This document shows, in pieces, positions 43,960 through 55,000 of a stretch of DNA of 64,000 bases. A model generated the notes under the pieces. The model was not told the origin of the DNA, made no database searches, and saw only the letters and a list, made by a program, of their open reading frames with translations. Numbering within the stretch: the stretch's first letter is position 1; each line of letters begins with the position of its first letter. A program made the translations under genes and the position numbers. The DNA is taken from assembly GCA_964019135.1 (NCBI GenBank), contig OZ025248.1, forward strand, positions 68,454,119-68,518,118, read 5' to 3'. This DNA is from Arenicola marina. Taxonomy: Eukaryota; Annelida; Polychaeta; Arenicolidae.

Positions 43960-44165
43960 CATCACTGCCCTTACACCCCCCCCCCCCCCGCTGCCCTCAC
44001 CCGCTCCCACCCTCCACTGCCCTTAAATCCCCGCCCACCCCCCCCCCCCCACTGCCCTCACGCCAGCCCACCCACCACTGCCCCCACCCCCTCCCACCCA
44101 CCACTGCCCTTAAATCCCCGCCCACCCCTACCCCCCCACTGCCCTCACTCCCTCCCACCCCCCAC
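43960..44165. repeat. C-rich minisatellite
   Basis: Units contain CACTGCCCTTAAATCCCCGC or CACTGCCCTCAC with poly-C tracts, roughly five copies. Confidence 0.75.
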
Positions 44166-44589
44166 GACCTGGTTATTATTTATAACCTCAACGCGGTTGT
44201 GGATGACCTTCATACTGCCCTTGGTTATCCGGTGACCCTTCTGCGCGGAATGCCTTCCCACCGACACCCCCGCATTAACGGAGAGTATATGTCCCCTCTG
44301 ACTGACACTTGTTGTCCCAGTCTGAACGCCCCCCCCCCTCCCCCCCGCCCTTTACCCTCCCCCAGCCCTTCACCCTCCCGCAGCCCTCCACCCTCCCCCA
44401 ACCCTCCACCCTCATTGTCAATCCTCAAGACACTTTACTTCCGCCCGGGAACATATTGTTACTTACTATACCTTAACCTTAACAACCTTAACAAACGTTA
44501 CGGGATGTCGTGTCGGCTGAGCGTGTGAGGCGGGTAACTATCACTGAATGGTGTTATTGTGGCGTGTCGTGCACCATATCACATTAATC

Positions 44590-44640
44590 ACAGTGGTGGT
44601 TACCATGGGTTACCATGGGTTACCATGGGTACCATGCCAC
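44590..44640. repeat. GTTACCATGG triplication
   Basis: Three tandem GGTTACCATGG units plus a fourth GGTACCATGC. Each is an X-box half site, as in the 874-1170 cluster, but without the second half. Confidence 0.7.
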
Positions 44641-44839
44641 TTCTCATTCACTAAGTGTAAGATACCAAACGAAAAGCGCAGACGGTCATTTCGCTTCGCT
44701 TTGTCGCTTCGTTTCTTTTCGTCTTTTCATCAATTGTTATCAGTTTTCATCAATTGTTATCCGCATCATCGCTCTCAAGTCGTGGCAGCCAGCAGACCGT
44801 TAGGCGGTAATGTTGCTGGTTCATTCAACTACTGAAGCA

Positions 44840-45465
44840 GAGGTCTAGACGCATTTAACAAAATGAGAAATTCACTAAAGAAAAGATGAACACACGCGGG
44901 ACTAAGATCGAAATCAAGAATCAAATGACAATTTCATATTTTACCCCTTTTTTTTTAATTGCTACATACTTGTCCGCTGGTAAACGGTGACTATCGGCGT
45001 ATCCGGTTTACCCCCTGCGGGAGTGGGGGTGGTACTTAATACGATGCTGGGTTTGGGAGGGTTTCGCTGTAAAGCCCCCGTTCTTCATCTCCAAAATACG
45101 ATCGGAAGGTGTATCTTTTTTCCTTTAATCCATTGACCCGCAATGCAGACCGGCTCTATGGCCGCTAACCCAGCCCCACCCCCTCCCCATCCCTCCCCGG
45201 GGGGTTTACCTGGTCTCTTCCGCAGACGGCGCCCCCGCGGCTCCGCGTGTACACTCCTCGGGTGAGGGGAGTTCGTGGAGCAGACTAGGGTTTACCTTGA
45301 CTCTCGGCTACAGTGGTGACACTCTCTACCCTCGGCTCACTCCGCAAGGCGCTGACCCCAATACATAAGTCCATACATTTGCATCCTGGTCCGCCAAGGA
45401 GAGGAGCGCCATCTGGCGAATGGGAACTTGCAATGATGTCTCTGTTTTTACATTGATTTAATGTA
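44840..45465. other. Intergenic, no gene recognised
   Basis: Unique-looking sequence with C-rich patches near 45175-45200; no supported feature. Confidence 0.5.
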
Positions 45466-45509
45466 TTTTTACATTAATCGTGAACTGTGAATTTTAATAT
45501 TAAATAGCA

Positions 45510-45766
45510 ACAAATAGACTGGCTTTATATTCAGGACGCTTTAACCACTTTTGTTCATATATCGAGTCAATGAGAGAAGGGAGGGAGAGTGGAGCCATGT
45601 CCCGGAGGGTAACCCCCTACTCCATGCGAAGAAGGATCTTTATCCTGCGACCACATAGACATGGCCACAGCGGGGCTCGAACCACCGATTCCTGTTCCGT
45701 TAGACTCTCAGGTGGCCAGAGCACTCAAGGAAAGCGCTCTAACCCACTGAGCTATCGAGACGGCCC
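45510..45766 (-). mobile_element. tRNA-derived SINE-2 inside interspersed repeat B
   Basis: The minus-strand head has ATAGCTCAGTGGGTTAGAGC (A box) and GGTTCGAGCCCC (B box), with the same body and tail as 38287-38560. It splits a repeat whose unbroken copy is at 30990-31135. Confidence 0.82.
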
Positions 45767-46104
45767 CACTAAGAAATCGGAAACCGACAAATTGCATCAT
45801 GTATCCGCCCTTCCATGGTGAGTTCTCCTTTTAATTCATCGTGACCTGGTAATAAAGAAATGTATTCCTTGTGAGCTAGGAACACGACCTCCTTAGGTTT
45901 GTGATACGTTGGGGTAACATCAGACATGAAAGGGTGTTGTGGGTCCCTGGGTTTCATTACCAAAACACCGAATCGAATGTTCCATACTGTGAGGAAGTTG
46001 ACTGAAGATGCGCTTTAGTCGAGGACTTATATATGTATACTCCAATATTAAGGTGTTAGGCTTATGTGTTAGGGTTAGTGGCATGAAAGGAGCGTGGCCG
46101 GACA

Positions 46105-46618
46105 GGTTATCACGGCCGGACAGATTATTATGTTACACCGGACAGGTTATCATGTTACACCGGACAGGTTATTATGTTACACCGGACAGGTTATTATGTT
46201 ACACCGGACAGGTTATTATGTTACACCGGACAGGTGATTTTGTTACACCGGACAGGTTATCATGTTACACCAGACAGGTTATTATGTTAGACCGGACAGG
46301 TTATTATGTTACACCGGACAGGTTATTATGTTACACCGGACAGGTTATTATGTTACACCGGACAAGTTATGTTACACCGTACAGGTTATTATGTTACACC
46401 GGACAGGTTATTATGTTACACCGGACAGGTTATTATGTTACACCGGACAGGTTATCATGTTACACCAGACAGGTTATTATGTTACACCGGACAGGTTATC
46501 ATGTTACACCAGACAGGTTATTATGTTACACCGGACAGGTTATTATGTTACACCGGACAGGTTATGTTACACCGGACAGGTTATGTTACAGCGGACAGGT
46601 TATTATGTTACACCGGAT
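46105..46618. repeat. 22-bp minisatellite, about 23 copies
   Basis: Unit CACCGGACAGGTTATTATGT plus two bases, with four shortened units of 19 bases or fewer. Frames reading TGYYVTPDRLLC are artefacts. Confidence 0.95.
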
Positions 46619-46619
46619 C

Positions 46620-47840
46620 ACCATCGCGCCGCCTACGAGTACTAACTATATGTGACTGTTTCTTCAGATAACAGGCATTTTTTCCTCGCGAGATCTTAAT
46701 ATTTAGTCAGTATGAAACAGTACCTATTATTACAAACAAAAACACATTCATTGTGTTTCTCCCAAATTTCAGGAGGTGACATTGCCGCGTTCCATACCGG
46801 GTTCGGGTGTGACGGTTGCAAAACAAACTAGTCTGCTGAATTATAAAAATTAAATATGCATTGTTCTCATAAGCATATACCAAACTAGGCCTACTCCTGA
46901 ACAAAAAACCATAATGTTTGACTGTTATTCGTTTTTTCCTCCCGCTCTAAAAAAACGAGCTGCAGACATGGCATTATCCTTAATGTGATGTGATCAGTAA
47001 ATAACAAGTTTTTGTCAGAAAAAAATTATGCAATATCGCATACAACCTTAACGATGGATTTTGGGTGGCCTTCTGGCACTAACTTTAGTTAATATCTTCT
47101 TCTCCATGCTCCGTTCGCATGAGATACGGACAACGTCCAGGCAGAGACGCTGGCTTATTTGGCTCTAGCGTTTAACTAGAGTCTCCCAACCATGTGAATG
47201 AATCTGTTTCTGTTATGCCTCTTGTTATTTCTTATGTATTCACTTGGTTAAATAAACGATTATTGACTTGACTTGGAATGGCTGTTCGCTGACGTCTTTA
47301 TTGGCTTGGCAAATCGTATGAGAATGAACGCATTCAAAATGTATGTTCGTTGACGAGCTAGCCGCCGGCAGTAAAAGGCTAGCTGCACGGCCAGAGCTCA
47401 GGTTAAAGGTTGTTTGCAAACGTGACATGAAGGCTTTCGGCATCGATCCGCACTTTTGTGACGATTTGCGAGCCCAGATGAGTGGATGAGTGCATCCCCC
47501 ACAGGTACATCCTCAGTTCACCATTAAACGAAATACTTGATCACGGCGGTCGGCTGATATCCCATTCTCAGTTCACGCAGAATTATTTTCCTCATTCCCA
47601 GTTCACGTTGAAATTAAAGGTCCATTCAGCTGCCGCGCTGAATGACGTCATTTGGGGAACAAATTTACGAATCGTGATTGTATGGCGCTAAATAAACACC
47701 ACACGATGAAACAATAAAAGAGCCATCGTGTGAGACGAAGCTAATAGTATAACTGTCGCTAATTTGTATTGTTTTCAAGACCAAAACGGACACAAAGCGA
47801 CAGTATACATTTTCGGTATGTATGCAGAAAATAGTATACA
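46620..47840. other. Intergenic, no gene recognised
   Basis: Ordinary AT-rich sequence, no supported feature. Confidence 0.5.
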
Positions 47841-47844
47841 CATA

Positions 47845-47867
47845 TTTATATATATTATATATATATA

Positions 47868-47917
<50 letters not shown>

Positions 47918-47925
47918 ATATATCA
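47845..47925. repeat. (TA)n microsatellite
   Basis: TA repeats with a few ATTATA interruptions and one CTA near the right end. Confidence 0.97.
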
Positions 47926-48185
47926 GACCGAGCGGATTTTCGCGGTGGAAAAAGGGGGCTTTACCGCGGAATCCCCCCGCCCACAGCAATGTATTAAGTC
48001 CCCCCCCCCCGGGCATTATCTACACCTGGTAGCTTTCTAATCATGACAAGGCATAGCACATAATGGCGTATTTGAAGGTATTTATGATGTTGACGCTACC
48101 TTGTCTACATTACACTCATTGTCGACCTCCATGATTACAGGCTTGTGCTTCCGGGAACCGAAATATTGAGGAAAATGGTTAAAAC

Positions 48186-49355
48186 AGATGTGGCGTAAAA
48201 CGCCCCTGGTGTGGGGCAATACGCCTACAGATGTGGCGTAAAACCCCCCTGGTGTGGGGCAATACGCCTACAGATGTGGCGTAAAACGCCCCTGGTGTGG
48301 GGCAATACGCCTACAGAGGTGGCGTAATACGCCCCTGGTGTAGGGCAATACGCATAAAGATGTGGCGTAAAACGCCCCTGGTGTAGGGCAATACGCCTAA
48401 AGATGTGTCGTAAAACGCCCCTGGTGTGGGGCAATACGCCTACAGATGTGGCGTAAAACGCCCCTGGAGTGAGGCAATACGCCTACAGAGGTGGCGTAAA
48501 ACGCCCCTGGTGTGGGGCAATACGCCTAAAGATGTGGCGTAAAACGCCCCTGGTGTAGGGCAATACGCCTAAAGATGTGGCGTAAAACGCCCCTGGTGTG
48601 GGGCAATACGCCTACAGATGTGGCGTAAAACGCCCCTGGAGTGAGGCAATACGCCTACAGAGGTGGCGTAAAACGCCCCTGGTGTAGGGCAATACGCCTA
48701 CAGATGTGGCGGAAAACGCCCCTGGTGTGGGGCAATACGCCTACAGAGGTGGCGTAAAACGCCCCTGGTGTGGGGCAATACGCCTACAGATGTGGCGTAA
48801 AACGCCCCTGGTGTGGGGCAATACGCCTACAGATGTGGCGTAAAACGCCCCTGGTGTAGGGCAATACGCCTACAGAGGTGGCGTAATACGCCCCTGGTGT
48901 AGGGCAATACGCCTAAAGATGTGGCGTAAAACGCCCCTGGTGTGGGGCAATACGCCTACAGATGTGGCGTAAAACGCCCCTGGAGTGAGGCAATACGCCT
49001 ACAGAGGTGGCGTAAAACGCCCCTGGTGTAGGGCAATACGCCTACAGATGTGGCGGAAAACGCCCCTGGTGTGGGGCAATACGCCTACAGAGGTGGCGTA
49101 AAACGCCCCTGGTGTGGGGCAATACGCCTACAGATGTGGCGTAAAACGCCCCTGGTGTGGGGCAATACGCCTACAGAGGTGGCGTAAAACGCCCCTGGTG
49201 TGGGGCAATACGCCTACAGATGTGGCGTAAAACGCCCCTGGTGTGAGGCAATACGCCTATAGATGTGGCGTAAAACGCCCCTGGTGTGGGGCAATACGCC
49301 TACGGAGGTGGCGTAAAACGCCCCTGGTGTGGGGCAATACGCCTACAGATGTGGG
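48186..49355. repeat. 43-bp hairpin-forming minisatellite, 27 copies
   Basis: Each unit has GATGTGGCGTAAAACGCC, CCTGGTGTGGGGCAATACGC and CTACA. GGCGTA pairs with TACGCC and GCCCC pairs with GGGGC inside it, so every unit can fold into a stem-loop. Variants (GAGGTGG, GTGTAGGG, GAGTGAGG) occur in repeating blocks, showing multi-unit duplications. Units are contiguous with no spacers. Confidence 0.96.
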
Positions 49356-49559
49356 ACAAAACACCCACTGACGTCGGACAAAAATCTCACTGGCGTGAGA
49401 AAAGACGGTTTGCAGCTTATTGTAAAATTAGAATTGTGTTATTACAGCAGGCAGATATATTATAATATACTAAGAACTATAACACAGATTACGTTCTTTG
49501 AAGGGGCGTTAGTTGTTGGCAGGATAGGAAGTACCATTCGTCTCTTTTAAATTAGAAAA

Positions 49560-50180
49560 TCTCTCTTCTGTGTCTGTAGACATATGGTTCCACACTGACG
49601 CAAAAGCAACGAAAACATTTTGTCCATAAAATATTCAAACTATGAATCCGCTTGTTTTTATGCTTTGAAAAAGGCGGCTGCTCTACAGCATAAGGAGGCC
49701 ACGTATACAGACAGGCATACCCAGCTCAGGAAGAACTCTTTAACACTTTTGCAGTATATGCCTCGACACGTCGTAGGGTAAGACTTTGTAGTATTCTACC
49801 AATAATTTACAATAATAAAAAAATATTTGTAAATAATTAAAAAAAAATTAAATAATAAAAAAAAAAATTTATATTAAAAAATGTTCTATCTTCATATCCG
49901 GTAGTCAGCCAAGTAACGTTCCGGCATTTATTTGCCCAATATAGTCTAAATGCTCGGTTTTTGCCCGACATTGATTGACGTCCGTGCGTTATATTTTGCA
50001 ATTATGACCCGAACGGTTTGGGCGGATTTTTGTTTTGCACTTAAACTCAATAGTGCAAGGCAAATACCGGCTAAACAAATGGCACGTGGCTCGTTGGTTC
50101 GCGTCCGGCTGTGGCCATGCCTGTGTGGTCGCGGGGTAAAGATCGCATGTCCTTCTTCGCAAAGAGTAGACGGTTATTGT
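49560..50180. other. Intergenic, AT-rich patch and SINE-2 fragment
   Basis: 49795-49885 is almost pure A/T. 50090-50165 matches the SINE-2 body (TGTGTGGTCGCGGGGTAAAGAT), without a clear tRNA head. Confidence 0.6.
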
Positions 50181-50182
50181 AG

Positions 50183-50672
50183 AAGAATAAAACATAAAAA
50201 TAACGAGCTCTGTGTATTTAATACAGCAAAAAACATCTCAAACCCTTATCGAAGAAGTTATAATTTTGACTGAATTCTTTCTTTACATCACCTGATACCG
50301 TGTGTTATCAGGCTTCGAGTGGGTCCCCGTCACTAATTTGTAGAAATGCGCGGCGCATTTTTCCTATCAATTGCGCAGCGCCGCCCTGGCGAACGAGTGT
50401 GAGAATGCATTGAGGAAGTAGACATGTTGGTGTTTTAGGCCATTTTTGTGCACATACAGGCTAAATTGGGCCAAGGAACCTCCCGGGACGATGAAGGATG
50501 AAGGAATGAAACATGCCCCAGATTAGGTGCCCGAGCCCGGATTCGAACCCAGGACCTATTGATCTGCGGTCTAGTGCGCTAACCACTACACCAGGGAGGC
50601 CCCATTGAGGAAGTAGGCGACAACAGAGATATAATAGAGCCCTAGCGGAGTGAGTCGAAGCCAGAGAATGAT
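50183..50672. repeat. Interspersed repeat family A, copy 2, split by SINE-1
   Basis: Matches 4797-5085 on both sides of the SINE at 50422-50603. Confidence 0.8.
50409..50616 (-). mobile_element. tRNA-derived SINE-1 with 13-bp target duplication
   Basis: Body 50422-50603 between perfect copies of ATTGAGGAAGTAG (50409-50421 and 50604-50616). Inserted into repeat A, so it is younger than that element. Confidence 0.92.
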
Positions 50673-50752
50673 TGCAGGGGGGTAAATAGATACCAATAAC
50701 GCAACGCAATACCGCATCAAAACAATTCGAACAGGGTGAAAATAACAAGGCA

Positions 50753-50758
50753 TTTATT
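50753..50758 (-). terminator. Candidate polyadenylation signal (insulin-like gene)
   Basis: AATAAA on the minus strand, about 540 bases after the insulin-like stop; the first canonical signal found. Confidence 0.35.
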
Positions 50759-51297
50759 GCAAACAAATTATCGAACAAGTCTTCTTACTGTGTTAGCGCT
50801 ACATTACGTGTGTGAATGGTCTGCACCATGTTGTTTATAACCGTTGTAACGCCTAACGTGGTTCTCGCGCGTCATGGGTAAAGCGTGTGACGCCTCACAC
50901 ACAGGACGACCCTCGACAGAGAAACCCTGACTGCTAAACACATTACCACCACTACCGGCTCCCCATGCTTGTACCACGGCACTCGAGCCCCCGTGGCCGG
51001 TTAGTAACAGAGGTGTGAGCAGCACATACACAAGCAATTAAGGAAGTCCAAGGCGTCTTGACTGGGTATAACATTGCAGTATCCTCAATCAAATTATTCT
51101 GTGGGTAATACAAATGAGCAACTTCATTGAACGATCAGGCCAGAGCAAGACGCTTGGTGTCTTCTTGGGCACAATGTTCGTGGTGGTGGGATGGTGGACA
51201 TATGGCGGAATGTCGGGTATTGTGAGAGGGGGGGGGAGGGGAGGGGGAGGAGGGGGGTGGACCTCGCGTCCGGGCCTCGTTCAGTAGTAGCCTCCGT

Positions 51298-51597
51298 CTA
51301 CTGCCGGCCAGGAGCCAGTCGAGGCCGCACCGCCTTGTGGACGGCTCTGGGGAAGTCGAACTGACGCCGAGACGGGGTGACGAAGAAAAAGGGACGATTC
51401 TTGTGGAGGTCTGACATGCGCCCGACGTTGGCGCCCCCTGGTGAGTGCGAGCCTCGCGCCAGCTGTGAGGACGACGAACCGGAACCGGAAGAGGACGAGG
51501 AGGATGAGGAGCCACGTGCCGAGCTGCCGCTCTCTACCGCTGCAGCGCGCATTTGTTCCTGTGCCATACGAGCCAAGACACGCGCCCGCTCCATCTC
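51298..51597 (-). CDS. Insulin/IGF-like precursor, E-domain exon
   Basis: The last coding exon, 99 residues. The acceptor uses a poly-C tract (minus strand CGCCACCCCCGCAG) ending at 51598, and phase 0 joins the A-chain exon in frame. The product starts EMERARVLARMAQEQ (probably helical), runs through a serine tract (eight consecutive S, then SGSGSSSS), and ends in a basic region (PFFFVTPSRRQFDF, HKAVRPR). A C-terminal extension beyond the A chain is IGF-like, not insulin-like. SRR could be a convertase site. I know no function for it. Confidence 0.75.
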   Translation of the reverse strand, partial: EMERARVLARMAQEQMRAAAVESGSSARGSSSSSSSSGSGSSSSQLARGSHSPGGANVGRMSDLHKNRPFFFVTPSRRQFDFPRAVHKAVRPRLAPGRQ

Positions 51598-51963
51598 CTG
51601 CGGGGGTGGCGGGGGGGGGGGGGGCGGAGATAAAATCAATAAACTTGATATAGTTTCATCGAGATCTACGCCGTATGATAGATGTATGATGATTATTTAT
51701 GATTCGGTGAAGATATACGTTTTGCAATGGCAACATTTGCTCAGAAGTTCACTGCTCTGTTATTAACAAATATTCGCAACAGTTCCCCCGCTATCTCGTG
51801 TTTCCTTGGCTACTACTTTAGTTAGTTCCTCTGTGTGTTTGTCAGTCTGTCTGTATATCTGTCTTACCTGTCTTTGTGTTTTTCGGTTTGCCTATCGATA
51901 GCCTATCCGTCTGTCAGTCAGTCCGTCTGTCAGCCTGTCTGTCCGGCTGTGTACGACCCCTAC

Positions 51964-52082
51964 CTCTACTCCCTCGTTGCAGTAGCTCTCCAGCATGGAC
52001 ATGGTGCAGGGCTGACGGCAACACTCGCTGACGATACCTCTTCGGACCCTGCTCAGACCAGCCTCGGCTGGCGAACCCTCAT
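51964..52082 (-). CDS. Insulin/IGF-like precursor, A-chain exon
   Basis: 39 codons plus two bases. The acceptor is minus-strand CTGTTCCTCCCCCAG and the frame is phase 1, matching the B exon donor. Encodes the end of the C peptide, the convertase site RVRR, and the A chain GIVSECCRQPCTMSMLESYC with the exact CC-x3-C-x8-C pattern, and GIV and LESYC as in vertebrate insulins. There is no extra cysteine pair of the mollusc type. It ends GAG|GTAGGG in phase 0, so the chain is followed by an E domain. Confidence 0.92.
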
Positions 52083-55000
52083 CTGGGGGAGGAACAGGGG
52101 TCAATGGCATTTAATAAAACATGATCGTAAACAGGTCACGTCATAACATGGTGGATGGTGGAAGGGCATTTCATGAAATGAGATAGTGGAAGGTCATTTC
52201 ATGAAATAAGACAGTGGAAGGTCATTTTATGAAATAAGATAGTCGAAGGTCATTTCATGAAATAAGATAGTGGAAGGTCATTTCGTGAAGTAATACGCCA
52301 GAAAGATCACTGCAAAAAGTAGGATGGTAGAATGTCACTTCATAAAGTAGTGAGGCAAAAAAGACACTTAATGGAATAGGATGGTGGAAAGTTGAGATGA
52401 AGAAACCTGGGCGGGGGCAGCTATATACAGCCTAGGTAGGGAGGTGAGTTGGGGGAGTGGAAGGGGGGGGGGTGAGAAGACGACGACACTCTTGTCAACA
52501 TTAAAAAAGTATTTTCTCCAATGAGCGGATATCGACTGAATGAAGTTTCCTGCAACACGGTGTGCACATGAGTGGCGCATTTAACCGTGAAGGTCACCCG
52601 CAAGGTCGCGGGGTTGACTTCCTCGCTGCTCCGGTAAAAGGCCGGCCGTTGTGACCTTGGGTAGAGCTCCGTAGCCACCCACGGACCGATAGAACCCGAA
52701 CCGGAAACTGGATCGCCAAGAGAATAACATTTCTTCATCTGGTCGTATTTATGTGTTACTCAGGAACATAGCATAAGAGTCTGGCTCGTGACTTCCAAGA
52801 GAACTATTGGACCGTCGCAACGGGAGCTAGTGGACAGCCACCACGGGAACTATTTGAAAGTCACAGCGAGAACTAATGAACATCTACCACGGAAACTAGT
52901 GGCCAGCCACCCCGGGAACTATTTGACATCCATCACCGGAACCAATGGACAACATTACCGAGAACTATTGGACAGTCACAACGGAAACTAGTGGACAACC
53001 ATCATGGGAACCAATGGACAACCTTAGCGGGAACTATTGAACAGTCACAACGGAAACTAGTGGACATCCATCACGGGAACCAATGGACAGCCTTACCGAG
53101 AACTATTGAACAGTCACAACGGAAACTAGTGGACAACCATCATGGGAACCAATGGACAACATTACCGAGAACTATTGGACAGTCACAACGGAAACTAGTG
53201 GACAACCATCATGGGAACCAATGGACAACATTACCGAGAACTATTGGACAGTCACAACGGAAACTAGTGGACATCCATCACGGGAACCAATGGACAACAT
53301 TACCGAGAACTATTGGACAGTCACAACGGAAACTAGTGGACAACCATCATGGGAACCAATGGACAACATTACCGAGAACTATTGGACAGTCACAACGGAA
53401 ACTAGTGGACAACCATCATGGGAACCAATGGACAACCGTACCAAGAACTATTGGACAGTCACAACGGAAACTAGTGGACAACCATCATGGGAACCAATGG
53501 ACAACATTACCGAGAACTATTGGACAGTCACAACGGAAACTAGTGGACATCCATCACGGGAACCAATGGACAACCTTACCGAGAACTATTGAACAGTCAC
53601 AACGGAAACTAGTGGACATCCATCACGGGAACCAATGGACAAGCTTACCGAGAACTATTGGACAGTCACAACGGAAACTAGTGGACAACCATCATGGGAA
53701 CCAATGGACAACATTACCGAGAACTATTGGACAGTCACAACGGAAACTAGTGGACAACCATCATGGGAACCAATGGACAACATTACCGAGAACTATTGGA
53801 CAGTCACAACGGAAACTAGTGGACATCCATCACGGGAACCAATGGACAACATTACCGAGAACTATTGGACAGTCACAACGGAAACTAGTGGACATCCATC
53901 ACGGGAACCAATGGACAACATTACCGAGAACTATTGGACAGTCACAACGGAAACTAGTGGACAACCATCATGGGAACCAATGGACAACATTACCGAGAAC
54001 TATTGGACAGTCACAACGGAAACTAGTGGACAACCATCATGGGAACCAATGGACAACCTTACCGAGAACTATTGGACAGTCACAACGGAAACTAGTGGAC
54101 AACCATCATGGGAACCAATGGACAACATTACCGAGAACTATTGGACAGTCACAACGGAAACTAGTGGACATCCATCACGGGAACCAATGGACAACCTTAC
54201 CGAGAACTATTGGACAGTCACAACGGAAACTAGTGGACATCCATCACGGAAACCAATGGACAACCTTACCGAGAACTATTGAACAGTCACAACGGAAACT
54301 AGTGGACATCCATCACGGGAACCAATGGACAACATTACCGAGAACTATTGGACAGTCACAACGGAAACTAGTGGTCAACCATCATGGGAACCAATGGACA
54401 ACCTTACCGGGAACTATTGGACAGTCACAACGGAAACTAGTGGACATCCATCATGGGAACCAATGGACAACCTTACCGAGAACTATTGAACAGTCACAAC
54501 GGAAACTAGTGGACATCCATCACGGGAACCAATGGACAACCTTACCGAGAACTATTGAACAGTCACAACGGAAACTAGTGGACATCCATCACGGGAACCA
54601 ATGGACAACCTTACCGAGAACTATTGGACAGTCACAACGGAAACTAGTGGACAACCATCATGGGAACCAATGGACAACCTTACCGGGAACTATTGGACAG
54701 TCACAACGGAAACTAGTGGACATCCATCACGGGAACCAATGGACAACATTACCGAGAACTATTGGACAGTCACAACGGAAACTAGTAGACAACCGTCATG
54801 GGAAGCAATGGACAACATTACCGAGAACTATTGGACAGTCACAACGGAAACTAGTGGACAACCATCATGGGAACCAATGGACAACTTTACCGCGAACTAT
54901 TGGACATGTCACAACGGAAACTAGTGGACATCCATCACGGGAACCAATGGACAACCTTACCGAGAACTATTGGACAGTCACAACTAAACTAGTGGACATC

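Noticed and set aside
46008..46671. Three frames reading TGYYVTPDRLLCY repeats
   Set aside because: 22-bp minisatellite; substitutions are not biased to any codon position.
48186..49355. CRISPR-like look of regular palindromic repeats
   Set aside because: Units are contiguous, there are no unique spacers and no cas genes, and the genome is eukaryotic.
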